This document shows, piece after piece, positions 41,849 through 50,456 of a DNA stretch of 64,000 nt. The stretch lies in the NCBI GenBank assembly GCA_963928055.1, contig CAWVDN010000001.1, positions 310,001 through 374,000 on the forward strand. The letters run 5' to 3'. Each line of letters begins with the position of its first letter. Position 1 is the stretch's first letter. The position numbers were made by a program, and so were the translations under genes. This DNA is from Scatomonas sp963928055 (GTDB taxonomy: Bacteria > Bacillota > Clostridia > Lachnospirales > Lachnospiraceae). The notes beneath the pieces are model-generated. The model was given only the letters and a program-made list of their open reading frames with translations. It did not search any database and had not been told where the DNA came from.

Positions 41849-42568
41849 ATGAGCAAGACATCTACCGACGCCCCGGCCGCCCGTGCCGCCCGCTGCGCGT
41901 TTCCCTACACCATCCCCATCCTGGCGGGTTTTCTGTTTCTGGGCATGACCTACGGGATCTATATGAACGCTTCCGGCTTCTGTTTTCTGTACCCCATGTT
42001 CATGGGCATGACGATTTTCGCCGGCTCCGCGGAATTTGTGGCGGTTTCCCTGCTGCTGGGCTCTTTCAATCCCCTGCAGGCTTTTGCCATGACGGTCATG
42101 CTGAACGCCAGGCATCTGTTTTACGGGATCTCCATGCTGGACCGGTTCCGGGGGCTGGGCTGGAAAAAGATCTATCTCATCTTCGGCATGTGCGACGAAA
42201 GCTTTTCCATCAATTATACAGCCCGGATCCCGGAGGGGATCGACCGGGGATGGTTTATGTTTTTTGTGACGCTTTTTAACCATATTTACTGGGTAACCGG
42301 GGCTGCTCTCGGGGGTCTTTTCGGATCCCTGATCCGGTTCAGCACCGAAGGGCTGGATTTTGTCATGACCGCCATGTTTGTGGTGATCTTCCTGGATCAG
42401 TGGAAAAAGGAGACCCGGCATACCAGTTCGCTTCTGGGGCTCGCGGTCTCTCTGGTCTGCCTGCTCTGTTTCGGGGCCGACCGTTTCATCCTCCCCGCCA
42501 TGCTGGCGGTCCTGGTCCTGCTGACGGCCCTTCGCCCCACCCTGGAGAAAGGAGGTCTGGAATCATGA
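41849..42568 (+). CDS. azlC: AzlC family branched-chain amino acid exporter, large subunit
   Basis: A 239-residue integral membrane protein with six or seven helices. GFLFLGMTYGIYMNASGF, FAGSAEFVAVSLL and MTVMLNARHLFYGISML are AzlC signatures. Paired with the small AzlD protein it exports branched-chain amino acids or analogues. Its stop overlaps the azlD start (ATGA). GGAGG lies upstream of the ATG. It is divergent from the TetR-reductase unit; common control is possible but the operators lie nearer the other gene. Confidence 0.92.
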   Translation: MSKTSTDAPAARAARCAFPYTIPILAGFLFLGMTYGIYMNASGFCFLYPMFMGMTIFAGSAEFVAVSLLLGSFNPLQAFAMTVMLNARHLFYGISMLDRFRGLGWKKIYLIFGMCDESFSINYTARIPEGIDRGWFMFFVTLFNHIYWVTGAALGGLFGSLIRFSTEGLDFVMTAMFVVIFLDQWKKETRHTSSLLGLAVSLVCLLCFGADRFILPAMLAVLVLLTALRPTLEKGGLES

Positions 42569-42891
42569 CTTTTGCGCAGCAACTGATCACCATTGCCATG
42601 GTGGTCCTGGGCACGGCCCTCACCCGTTTTCTGCCTTTTCTGATCTTTCCCGCGGGGAAACCCACCCCGAAATATATTCAGTATATCGGAAAAGTCCTGC
42701 CCTCCGCCGTCTTCGGCCTTCTGGTGATCTACTGTCTCCGGAACGTCAGCCTTTTTTCCGGAAGCCACGGACTTCCCGAACTGCTGGCGGTGGCGCTGAC
42801 GGCCGCCCTGCATCTGTGGAAAGGGCAGATGCTCCTGTCCATTGCCGGCGGCACCGTTTTTTATATGCTGCTGGTGCAGTTTGTTTTCTGA
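42565..42891 (+). CDS. azlD: AzlD family branched-chain amino acid exporter, small subunit
   Basis: A 108-residue membrane protein with three or four helices. ITIAMVVLGTALTRFLPFLIF and YIGKVLPSAVFGLLVIYCLRN are typical of AzlD. The ATG at 42565 has GGAGG upstream and overlaps the azlC stop, showing coupled synthesis of the two-part exporter. Confidence 0.92.
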   Translation: MTFAQQLITIAMVVLGTALTRFLPFLIFPAGKPTPKYIQYIGKVLPSAVFGLLVIYCLRNVSLFSGSHGLPELLAVALTAALHLWKGQMLLSIAGGTVFYMLLVQFVF

Positions 42892-42906
42892 CTTGCCATC
42901 CGGCGG

Positions 42907-42935
42907 TTGTGCAACGGCGCCGGGCCGTTTATAAT
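42907..42935 (+). promoter_or_regulatory. Promoter of the two-component system
   Basis: TTGTGC (42907-42912), 17-base spacer, TATAAT (42930-42935), 31 bases before the response regulator start. Confidence 0.65.
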
Positions 42936-42966
42936 GGGATTAAAAAAAGAAACACAGGAGGCTGCC

Positions 42967-43640
42967 ATGCGGATACTGATCGCGGAAGATGAAAAAGATC
43001 TGAACCGAATATTGACAGAACAGTTGAAATCCCAGCACTACAGCGTGGATTCCTGCTTTAACGGAAGGGACGCCCTGGACTATCTGGACAGCGCCGAGTA
43101 CGACGCCCTGATCCTGGATATTATGATGCCGGTACTGGACGGCCTGTCCGTATTAAAGACTCTCCGCAAAAAAGGATCTTCCCTGCCGGTGCTGCTGCTC
43201 ACCGCAAAGGACAGTGTGGAGGACCGGGTCGGGGTCTGGACGCCGGAGCCAACGATTATCTGGTCAAGCCCTTTGCCTTTGAGGAACTGCTGGCCAGGAT
43301 CCGGGTCCTGCTCCGGAAACCCTCGGAAGCCCCCAGGACGGTATGCCGGATCGCGGATCTGGAAGTGCATCTGGACACCCACCAGGTGATCCGGGGCGGG
43401 GAGGAGATCTCCCTCTCCGGCAAAGAATTTTCCCTGCTCCGCTATATGATCCAGAATCAGGGGATCGTCCTCTCCCGGGAAAAGCTGGAACAGCATATCT
43501 GGAATTATGATTACGCCGGGGGATCCAACGTCATCGACGTCTATATCCGTTATCTGCGGAAAAAACTGGACGAGGGACGGGAACCGAAACTGATCCACAC
43601 CGTCCGTGGGGCCGGCTATGTGCTGAAGGTGATCTCATGA
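42967..43640 (+). pseudogene. OmpR family response regulator, frameshifted
   Basis: A response regulator with receiver (phosphoacceptor Asp51 in LILDIMMP, acidic pair in IAEDEKD) and a C-terminal winged helix (VIDVYIRYLRKKLD...HTVRGAGYVL). After VEDRV the frame is lost near 43230: the expected next residues, GLDAGANDYLVKPFAFEELLARI, are encoded in the following frame. One missing base in GTCGGGG accounts for it, and restoring it gives exactly 224 residues, the standard OmpR length. The ATG at 42967 has GGAGG upstream, and the end overlaps the kinase start by ATGA. As every conserved residue survives on both sides, a base-call error is likely. Confidence 0.88.
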
Positions 43641-45004
43641 AAAAATGGTCTCTGAAAGTAAAACTGACTGTCCTGTATACCGCCATTATGACTCTGGTCA
43701 CTGTGACAGCCCTGGGCATTCTCCTGTCTCTCAGCAGCCAGGAGCTGCAGGCTTCTGCCCAGGCGGCTCTTCGGGAGCAGGTCCACCGCAGTCTTCAGGA
43801 TATCACCCCTTACGCGGACCGGCTGGAGATCGATTCGGATTTTTACGATCTGGACGGGGGCGTTTACCTTTCAGTTTACAGTGAGGACGGCGTTTTTCTC
43901 TACGGCCGGGTACCCTACGGGTTTAATACCGGGGAATCCCTGCGGGACGGACAGCTGCGGACGCTCTCCGCCCGGGACGCCCACTGGTTCGTGTACGATA
44001 TGCGGTTTGATCTGGAGTCCTACGGTCCTGTCTATATCCGGGGCGTCACTTCCGCCGCCGGAGCGGAGACCAGCACCGCTGTCACCCTGCGCTTTGCCAT
44101 GGTCATCCTTCCGCTGATGGTAGCTGTGACGGCCTTTATCGTCTATCGGATGTCCCGGAGAGCTCTGCTGCCGGTACGCCGGATCACCGATACCGTCCAG
44201 AAGATCCGCACGGACGAAGATCTGTCCCGCCGGGTATCCCTGGGAAAGGGAAGGGATGAGATCTACCGGCTGGCGGATACCTTCGACAGCCTGCTGGAAG
44301 AACTGGAAACAGCCTTTCAGAGGGAAAAGCAGTTTACTTCCGACGTCTCCCACGAACTTCGCACGCCGCTGACCGTGATCCTGAATCAGTGCGGCGTCCT
44401 CCTGGAACGCCGGGATCTGCCGGAGCGGGAGCGCCGGGAGATTCAGGCCATCCAGAGAAAGGCTTCTGATATGGCCCGGCTGATCTCCCAGCTGCTGCTG
44501 CTTTCCCGGGCGGATCAGGGACGTCAGCCTCTCAACCTGGAACTGCTTTCCTTAAGCGAGCTGACAGAAATAACTGCCGAAGAACAGGCGGAGCTGGCTG
44601 CCGAAAAAGGCATACAGCTTACCGCGAAGATCCAGCCGGACATTCTGGCGGAAGTAGATGAGACCCTGTACATCCGTATGCTGACAAATCTCCTGGACAA
44701 CGCCGTCACCTACGGAGGGGCGGGGGGACATGTGACCCTGGAACTGACTGCCGAAAACGGCATAGCTGTGGGAATCGTGAGGGATGACGGCCCCGGGATC
44801 TCCGAGCAGGATCTTCCGCATATTTTCGAGCGGTTTTTCCGGGCGGATCCCTCACGGACAGACTCCTCCCACTCCGGACTGGGACTCTCCATGGTCAAAT
44901 GGATCCTGGAAGCCCACGGCGGCACCATACAGGCGGAAAGCGTTCCCGGAAAAGGCAGCGCGTTCCGGTTCCGTCTTCCCCTGCCGAAATCTCCCGGGCT
45001 CTAA
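43637..45004 (+). CDS. Sensor histidine kinase
   Basis: A 455-residue membrane kinase. One helix at about residues 8-30, an extracellular sensor region of about 120 residues, a second helix at about 155-175, then HAMP, HisKA with phosphorylatable His239 (DVSHELRTPLTV) and a HATPase domain (NLLDNAVTYGG, DDGPGISEQDLPHIFERFFR, GLGLSMVKWI). It overlaps the response regulator gene and is followed by a PepSY lipoprotein that it may control or be modulated by. The signal is unknown. Confidence 0.93.
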   Translation: MKKWSLKVKLTVLYTAIMTLVTVTALGILLSLSSQELQASAQAALREQVHRSLQDITPYADRLEIDSDFYDLDGGVYLSVYSEDGVFLYGRVPYGFNTGESLRDGQLRTLSARDAHWFVYDMRFDLESYGPVYIRGVTSAAGAETSTAVTLRFAMVILPLMVAVTAFIVYRMSRRALLPVRRITDTVQKIRTDEDLSRRVSLGKGRDEIYRLADTFDSLLEELETAFQREKQFTSDVSHELRTPLTVILNQCGVLLERRDLPERERREIQAIQRKASDMARLISQLLLLSRADQGRQPLNLELLSLSELTEITAEEQAELAAEKGIQLTAKIQPDILAEVDETLYIRMLTNLLDNAVTYGGAGGHVTLELTAENGIAVGIVRDDGPGISEQDLPHIFERFFRADPSRTDSSHSGLGLSMVKWILEAHGGTIQAESVPGKGSAFRFRLPLPKSPGL

Positions 45005-45083
45005 TGTTATTTTAATCTTTCGGTTGTACACTGATATCGGAGAAAATTTACGCGAGCAATGATTCTACAGAAACGCAGGAGGG

Positions 45084-45191
45084 ATCAAGATATGAAAAAA
45101 AGATGCTTTACAGCCGCGGCGGCCGTTTTGCTCGGCCATCAAGATATGAAAAAAAGATGCTTTACAGCCGCGGCGGCCGTTTTGCTCGGCC
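45084..45191 (+). repeat. Exact 54-bp tandem duplication over a lipoprotein start
   Basis: Bases 45084-45137 are repeated without change at 45138-45191. The unit starts ATCAAGATATG and ends GCTCGGCC, so it contains the start codon and the first 15 codons of the signal peptide. It is 18 codons long and keeps the frame. The GGAGGG ribosome site lies before the first copy only. Confidence 0.9.
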
Positions 45192-45805
45192 TTCTGGCAG
45201 GATGCGGATCTGCCGGCGGTTCCGCTTCCCAGCCGCAGACTTCCGCAGAAGCCGGAACCCGGGATATCGGAAGCAGCCAGGCAGCGGACATCGCTTTTTC
45301 CGACGCCGGCACAGAGGAATCCGGTGTTTCTCATCTGCTGGTTTCCCGGGAAGAGGAAAACGGAACCCTGTATTATCAGATAGAGTTCACGGTTCCGGAC
45401 GACGGTCAGAGGGAATACCGCTATGAGATCCAGGCGGAAAACGGAACGATCCTCAGCAAGGAAGTGACCGCGGACAGCGCCGGCGCTTCGGTTCCCGAAA
45501 GCACCCCGGAGCCCTCCGGAGCCCCGGCTGCTACGGCTTCTCCCACCCCGACCGCTACTCCGGCTCCCAGTACCCCGGCGGTCCAGGAGACCGATGACGG
45601 CATCCTCTCTTTTGAAGAGGCAAAGCAGCTGGCCCTGGAACGGGTCCCCGGCGCCTCAGACCGGAATATCGAGCTGGAACTGGATCACGACGACGGGTTT
45701 ATTCTCTACGAAGGAGAGATCCATTACCAGAACATGGAATACGAATTTGAAATCGACGCCAGCACCGGAAACTTTATCAAATGGAGCGCGGATTACCACG
45801 ATTAA
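45092..45805 (+). CDS. PepSY domain lipoprotein with duplicated signal segment
   Basis: A 237-residue secreted lipoprotein. The signal MKKRCFTAAAAVLLG occurs twice in tandem; only the second copy runs into the lipobox LLAGC, where the Cys would be lipidated. A Ser/Thr/Pro/Ala-rich linker (about 140-170, repeated ATASPTPTATPAPS) leads to a C-terminal PepSY domain (LSFEEAKQLALERVPGA...YEFEIDASTGNFIKW). PepSY domains often inhibit proteases or modulate sensors, and the two-component system directly upstream suggests a regulatory link. The start at 45092 has GGAGGG nine bases upstream; the second ATG at 45146 would give a normal signal peptide but has no ribosome site. The gene ends 4 bases inside the convergent PHP gene. 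Confidence 0.88.
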   Translation: MKKRCFTAAAAVLLGHQDMKKRCFTAAAAVLLGLLAGCGSAGGSASQPQTSAEAGTRDIGSSQAADIAFSDAGTEESGVSHLLVSREEENGTLYYQIEFTVPDDGQREYRYEIQAENGTILSKEVTADSAGASVPESTPEPSGAPAATASPTPTATPAPSTPAVQETDDGILSFEEAKQLALERVPGASDRNIELELDHDDGFILYEGEIHYQNMEYEFEIDASTGNFIKWSADYHD

Positions 45806-46632
45806 AGTCTGTGAAAAACCGGCTTCATCCTTTCAAAGGTACAGAAATACGAAAATCCCAGCTGTTTCAGATAATCCATGGTTTCCGGTATGAAAGCGCC
45901 CAGATGTTCCGGCTTGTGGCAGTCGCTGCCAAGCGTAAGGATCTCTCCGCCCAGCTCCCGGTACAGCTTCAGGATCTCCCCGGAGGGCATGGTGCCTTCC
46001 AGACCATACCTCCGGGCAGAGGTGTTTACTTCGATCCCCTTCCCATCCCCAATGACCGTCTCTAAAATCTCTTCGATGAGCGGTCTCAGCTTTTCAAAAG
46101 GATAGCTCCCGGCTTCATCGTACCGGCGGAGCATGTCCATATGCCCCAGAACGCTGTAATCCTTATATTGTTTTACCACGGCAAGCATTTCTTCATAGTA
46201 CCGCTCATTGTACTCTCTCTGGGTGCGTCCCCGCTGAAATTCCTGGGTCCAGAACTCCTGGTCATCCACCTGATGGATGGAGAGAAGGATAAAATCAAAG
46301 GGGTATCGGGCGAACAGCGCTTCAAACCGGGGGATCGTATGAGTCTGCACGCCGAACTCCATGCCGGTTTTGATACGGATCTTCTCTCCGTACGCTTCCT
46401 TCATTCTCCGGATCTCCTGCATATACCGTGGATAATCCGCGTTCAGCAGCGGGATCCCTTTCCAGTATCTCACCGGTTCTCCGGAATCCCAGTCGGATTT
46501 TATCCCGTAATCCACATGCTCCGTAAAGCAGATCTCCTCCATCCCCATGGCCACCGCGTCCCGGACAGCGTCCTCCATGGGGTAAAAGGCGTCGTCGCTG
46601 AATTCTGTATGTACGTGATAATCTGTGAACAT
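45802..46632 (-). CDS. PHP domain histidinol-phosphatase family protein
   Basis: A 276-residue PHP-type phosphoesterase of the HisJ/HisK group. Metal ligands are visible in DYHVHTEFSDDA at the N-terminus, CFTEHVDYG (about 40), the central HQVDDQEF, the GHMDMLRRY segment (about 160) and SDCHKPEHLG near the end. Such enzymes remove phosphate from histidinol phosphate, but no other his genes are nearby, so the substrate is not certain. It is convergent with the PepSY gene and overlaps it by 4 bases. Confidence 0.87.
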   Translation of the reverse strand: MFTDYHVHTEFSDDAFYPMEDAVRDAVAMGMEEICFTEHVDYGIKSDWDSGEPVRYWKGIPLLNADYPRYMQEIRRMKEAYGEKIRIKTGMEFGVQTHTIPRFEALFARYPFDFILLSIHQVDDQEFWTQEFQRGRTQREYNERYYEEMLAVVKQYKDYSVLGHMDMLRRYDEAGSYPFEKLRPLIEEILETVIGDGKGIEVNTSARRYGLEGTMPSGEILKLYRELGGEILTLGSDCHKPEHLGAFIPETMDYLKQLGFSYFCTFERMKPVFHRL

Positions 46633-46746
46633 ATTTTTTCTCCTGTTTTTTATTCCGACTGCTATTCTACTACATTCTCCGACGGTTTTCTATCCGTCTC
46701 TTCCTGTATTTTCCTGAAAAACACAAAACAGAAGGTTTTTCATCAC

Positions 46747-46795
46747 AGATCCCGCGGCTGAGCCGCGGACTCCGGGGCCTGCAGCCGCGGGATCT
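46747..46795. other. Long GC hairpin with alternative pairing, downstream of the collagen-like gene
   Basis: AGATCCCGCGGCT (46747-46759) pairs perfectly with AGCCGCGGGATCT (46783-46795). The loop contains a second AGCCGCGG (46761-46768) that can pair instead with CCGCGGCT of the first arm, giving two mutually exclusive folds. There is no clear U-run on either side. The surrounding 197-base gap (46633-46829) otherwise shows only the weak hairpin GAAAAAC/GTTTTTC. Confidence 0.6.
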
Positions 46796-46829
46796 CTGCT
46801 TTCTCTGCGTAATCGGCAGTTTTTCCCTG

Positions 46830-47498
46830 TTATCCGACCTTGTACAGTGAAAGCGAAGTCCCGCTGTACAGGAAATTTCCTCCCTGGGCCATTACCTGCA
46901 AAGTAGAAGGCACTGTGGAGATCTGCAGGGGAAAACTGAACGCCATGGTGGCATTTTCAGAAGCGGTTTGAAAGGTATGCTGCACGGCAGCGCCCGGAAT
47001 GTCCGTTCCATTTTCCTGCAGCTGCAGGGTAATGGTCAGGGGCAGGGTGTCGCCGGAGGCCGGCGCGGCAGTGGTGTGGAAAGCCGCGGTATACATACCC
47101 GGGGTCTGTACAGTAAAATCACCGGTGCCTGCCGTATGGGTGATCCCTGTTCCGATCGTTTCCCCGTTTTGGTCAAAATCCAGGGGCGTATTATCCGTTC
47201 CGGGAGAGGCCGGGGTGGAATAGGCGGAAAACAGTTCTGCTGCCGCGGCTGTACCTGCAGGGCCTGTAGCTCCGGTGGCTCCCGTAGGACCTGTAGCTCC
47301 CGTGGGTCCGGTGGCTCCCGCAGCTCCCGTGGCTCCTGCGGGCCCCGCGGGGCCTGCGGGGCCCATGACACCTCTTGGTCCTGCCGGACCGGTCGGGCCC
47401 GGCGGGCCGGGCGGTCCTCCGGGCGGTTCCGGCCTGCAGCCGCATCCCCAGGACTGGCCTTCCATCTGTTCCTCACGGTTTTTTCTGAAAAAAGCCAT
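46830..47498 (-). CDS. Collagen-like repeat protein, BclA/exosporium type
   Basis: A 222-residue protein with three parts: a short N-terminal region (about 1-26) with Cys residues in SWGCGCRPE, about 20 Gly-X-Y triplets (about 27-86; PGPTGPAGP then GATGPTGAT repeats), and a C-terminal domain (about 90-222) like the trimeric jelly-roll head of Bacillus BclA, with the FSAYSTPASPG start and GNFLYSGTSLSLYKVG end. Such proteins form hair-like filaments on spores or the cell surface. There is no standard signal peptide, as in BclA. The start at 47498 has AGGAGG nine bases upstream. The glycosyltransferase gene directly upstream may glycosylate the Thr-rich triplets, which is an inference from position. 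Confidence 0.88.
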   Translation of the reverse strand: MAFFRKNREEQMEGQSWGCGCRPEPPGGPPGPPGPTGPAGPRGVMGPAGPAGPAGATGAAGATGPTGATGPTGATGATGPAGTAAAAELFSAYSTPASPGTDNTPLDFDQNGETIGTGITHTAGTGDFTVQTPGMYTAAFHTTAAPASGDTLPLTITLQLQENGTDIPGAAVQHTFQTASENATMAFSFPLQISTVPSTLQVMAQGGNFLYSGTSLSLYKVG

Positions 47499-47524
47499 AT
47501 AAGAAATCCTCCTCTTTTTCATCC

Positions 47525-48601
47525 CTATACTATATGCTGTTGCTGAAAATAAGCCACATTCCGGAGATAGAAGGGATCCTCCGGCCGGAAACTGCCTGCC
47601 AGCCGGTTGTATGCCCGGGCCTTCTCCCTCTGGCCCATCCTGTCATAACAGACGCAGAGGTTTATGGCGGGAAGATACCCGCGGCAGTCCGGCCGGACAA
47701 AGGCGCCGGAAGCCTGGTCTCTGTCAGCCCGCAGCGCCTGTTCAAACCACCAGGCAGCCAGGCTGTAATTTTCCTGTTCCATGAAGCAGCTTCCCAGTTC
47801 GCAGCAGGTCTCCGCCCTGGGAGCGGCATACTGCAGCCCGGAGAGCAGAGAAAGCAGCGCCTCCCGGTTCTTTCCCATCCCCCTCAGACAGTCCGCTCTT
47901 CTTCGGGTGGCTTCGATCCGGTCCTCCACCCATCCATCTTCCCGCTGAAGGAATTCACAGAAGATCTTATCCGCCTCTTCCAGACGTCCCTTCTCCAGCA
48001 GTTCTCTGCCGTAATAATACAGATCTCTGCCGGAAAACACGGCTCCCTGCCTGCGCATCCGCTCATAAATGCGCAGATTTCTGTCCCCGGATTTTCTCTT
48101 CATAGGCCGGTGTTCCACCAGGATCTCTTCCCTTCTGACGCGTCCGCAGGGCACCACCGCTTCGTGTACCCGGCCCCGAAATCTGTATGCCGGGATATTT
48201 TTCAGGATCCGTTCCCGGTCGCAGATCAGAAGCGGTCTGCCCTCCTGATCAAAGGATGACGCGTAGGGCATCATGACCACATCTGTTTCCGAGGGGAGTT
48301 CCTGTTTCAGAGCCTTCAGTTTTTCACAGGCTTCCCGGGAGAGCACGTCGTCCGCGTCCAGCCACATCCAGTAATCTCCGGACGCCTTGGATACCGCGTA
48401 ATTTCTGGCCGCGGAAAAATCGTCCTTCCAGGGAAAGTCATATATTTTTTCCGTATAGTTTGCCCCCTTTTCCTTTGTCCTGTCCTCCGATCCGGTATCC
48501 ACCAGTATGATCTCATCTGCCGCTTCCCGGATACTGTCCAGACATCTGTCCAGGACTTCTTCTTCATTCCGCACGATCATACAGAGACTTAGCTTTTCCA
48601 T
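47525..48601 (-). CDS. Glycosyltransferase family 2 with TPR-like C-terminus
   Basis: A 358-residue enzyme. The N-terminal GT-A domain (about 1-220) has LSLCMIVRNEEEVLDRCL, ILVDTGSEDRT and the DXD-type metal motif in WMWLDADDVL; the C-terminal part (about 230-350) is built of TPR-like helical pairs. This layout is that of GT2 enzymes related to SunS and to those that modify collagen-like spore proteins. It lies immediately upstream of the collagen-like gene (under 30 bases to its start), so the two are one unit. The sugar donor is unknown. Confidence 0.87.
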   Translation of the reverse strand: MEKLSLCMIVRNEEEVLDRCLDSIREAADEIILVDTGSEDRTKEKGANYTEKIYDFPWKDDFSAARNYAVSKASGDYWMWLDADDVLSREACEKLKALKQELPSETDVVMMPYASSFDQEGRPLLICDRERILKNIPAYRFRGRVHEAVVPCGRVRREEILVEHRPMKRKSGDRNLRIYERMRRQGAVFSGRDLYYYGRELLEKGRLEEADKIFCEFLQREDGWVEDRIEATRRRADCLRGMGKNREALLSLLSGLQYAAPRAETCCELGSCFMEQENYSLAAWWFEQALRADRDQASGAFVRPDCRGYLPAINLCVCYDRMGQREKARAYNRLAGSFRPEDPFYLRNVAYFQQQHIV

Positions 48602-48688
48602 CCTTTCCTCCCGCTTCCCCTATCCACTGACGGAATATGCTTCTTAAGCCTGCCTTATTCACATACGTATAAAAAAAAGAGGTTTTTC

Positions 48689-50386
48689 ATGTCTGATCTG
48701 ACGGATATGATCTATTCGGATGCATACGCGGATTACCTGATCCCCGCCTATATTCTGGAACAGGAGGAGTTTCGCCGGCTGTCCCCGGAAGACTACCGGG
48801 GGCTTCCGCTGAATGCGCAGTACGCCGTTCTGTACGCCCGGCGTTCCGCCTCTTCCGCCTCGCTGTCCAGTTCCTATAACGCGGTTCCCAAACTGTATAT
48901 GCCCCTGGGAACAGAGTCTCTGGAATTTTCCGGCATTACAAGGGTCCTGGATCAGCCCCTTCTGGATCTCAGCGGCCGGGGGATCCTGCTGGGATTTGTG
49001 GATACCGGTATTGATTATACCCATCCGGCTTTTCTGGATCCCGTCGGCAGTTCCCGGATCCTAGGCCTCTGGGACCAGTCGCTTTCCTCCGGTTCCCCTC
49101 CCGTGGATTTTCCCTACGGCTCCGAGTACAGCCGGGAACAGCTGAACCGGGCGCTGGCTTCCGGGGATCCTCGGAAAGTGGTCCCTTCCGCGGATGAGCG
49201 CGGCCACGGCACCGCGGTGGCCGGGATCGCCGCCGGAAGCGAGGATCCCGCCGCCGGATTTACAGGGGCGGCTCCGGAAGCAGGGATCCTGGCGGTTAAA
49301 CTGAAACCTGCCAAGCCTTATCTGAGAAGGTTTTATTTTGCCGGTGAAACAGCAGATGTCTATGAGGAGAATGATATCCTGGCGGGGATCGCCTATCTGA
49401 TCCGCAGGGCCCGGGAACTGCAGATGCCCCTGGTGCTCTGTCTGGCTCTCGGAACCAATCAGGGCGGACATTCCGGCAGCCTTCCCCTGAGCGCTGTGCT
49501 GGACCGTTACGGAAATCTGCCGGGGCTGGCCTGTGTCTGCGGCTGCGGCAGCGAGGCGGGGCGTTCCCACCATTTTTTTTCTTCCGGCAGTTCCTCGGAG
49601 GGATCCGTGCGCGCGGAGATCCTGGTGCAGGAAAACACACCGGGGTTTCTCTGCGAGATCTGGGGCCAGGCGCCTCAGAAATTATCGGTGGGATTCCGGT
49701 CTCCTGCCGGGGAGACCATTCCCCGAATCCCCGCCGGCCTGCAGCAGCGGGAGGAGATCGAGTTTGCCCTGGAAAACACTCTGGTGCAGATCGAATATAA
49801 TCTGATCCTTCCCTCCTCGGGAAGTCAGCTGATCCGTCTCCGCTTTCAGGATCCGTCGCCGGGGATCTGGGAGCTGCGGATCTATTCCTCTGAGGGCCCG
49901 GAGGAGGATTTTCACATCTGGCTTCCCATGACGGGCTTTCTGGAACGGGATGTGGTCTTTCTCTCTCCGGATCCCTACACCACCCTCACTGCCCCCTCCG
50001 ACGCGGAAGCAGGGATCTCGGTCTCTGTCTGCGATGCCAGGGACGGGAGCCTTTACGCGGATTCCGGAAGAGGTTTTACCAGACTGTCCGATATCAAACC
50101 GGATCTTACGGCCCCTGGAGTGGATCTTACGGCTCCCGGTCCCTCCGGCTCCTACCTTTCTCTCACCGGCTCCAGCGCTTCGGCGGCGCTCACCGCCGGC
50201 GCGGCGGCTCTTCTTATGGAATGGGGAATAAAGCGCCGGGATCCGCAGTACCTCACCGCCTATGAGATCAAGATCCTTCTGATCCGTGGAGCCGGAAGAC
50301 AGAACAATCTTTCGTACCCCGGCAGAGAATGGGGATACGGGATCCTGAATTTGTATCAGACCCTTCTGGCCATTACCGCCTCCTGA
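48689..50386 (+). CDS. Csp-like subtilase with altered oxyanion residue
   Basis: A 565-residue subtilisin-family protein without signal peptide, with an N-terminal region of about 95 residues, Asp105 in GFVDTGID, His173 in ERGHGTAVAGI, a jelly-roll-like insert (about 295-460) and Ser496 in TGSSASAALTAG. This is the plan of the Csp germination proteases of Clostridia, which process spore cortex hydrolases. Two positions are unusual: the oxyanion Asn of the AAGNEG motif is replaced by Ser288 (CGCGSEAG), and the GTSxAxP motif reads GSSASAA, lacking Thr and Pro. The triad itself is complete. It may be a weak protease or, like CspC, a non-catalytic sensor. Confidence 0.85.
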   Translation: MSDLTDMIYSDAYADYLIPAYILEQEEFRRLSPEDYRGLPLNAQYAVLYARRSASSASLSSSYNAVPKLYMPLGTESLEFSGITRVLDQPLLDLSGRGILLGFVDTGIDYTHPAFLDPVGSSRILGLWDQSLSSGSPPVDFPYGSEYSREQLNRALASGDPRKVVPSADERGHGTAVAGIAAGSEDPAAGFTGAAPEAGILAVKLKPAKPYLRRFYFAGETADVYEENDILAGIAYLIRRARELQMPLVLCLALGTNQGGHSGSLPLSAVLDRYGNLPGLACVCGCGSEAGRSHHFFSSGSSSEGSVRAEILVQENTPGFLCEIWGQAPQKLSVGFRSPAGETIPRIPAGLQQREEIEFALENTLVQIEYNLILPSSGSQLIRLRFQDPSPGIWELRIYSSEGPEEDFHIWLPMTGFLERDVVFLSPDPYTTLTAPSDAEAGISVSVCDARDGSLYADSGRGFTRLSDIKPDLTAPGVDLTAPGPSGSYLSLTGSSASAALTAGAAALLMEWGIKRRDPQYLTAYEIKILLIRGAGRQNNLSYPGREWGYGILNLYQTLLAITAS

Positions 50387-50456
50387 TTTTCTTTCACCAA
50401 TCCCAGGGTCCGCACATATCCTAAAGTGTAAATAAAAATTTTTCTGGAGGCTTTCT

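Noticed and set aside
46968..47546. Open frame opposite the collagen-like gene with Gly/Arg/Cys-rich repeats
   Set aside because: It is the reverse-strand reading of the Gly-X-Y triplets and has no ribosome site.
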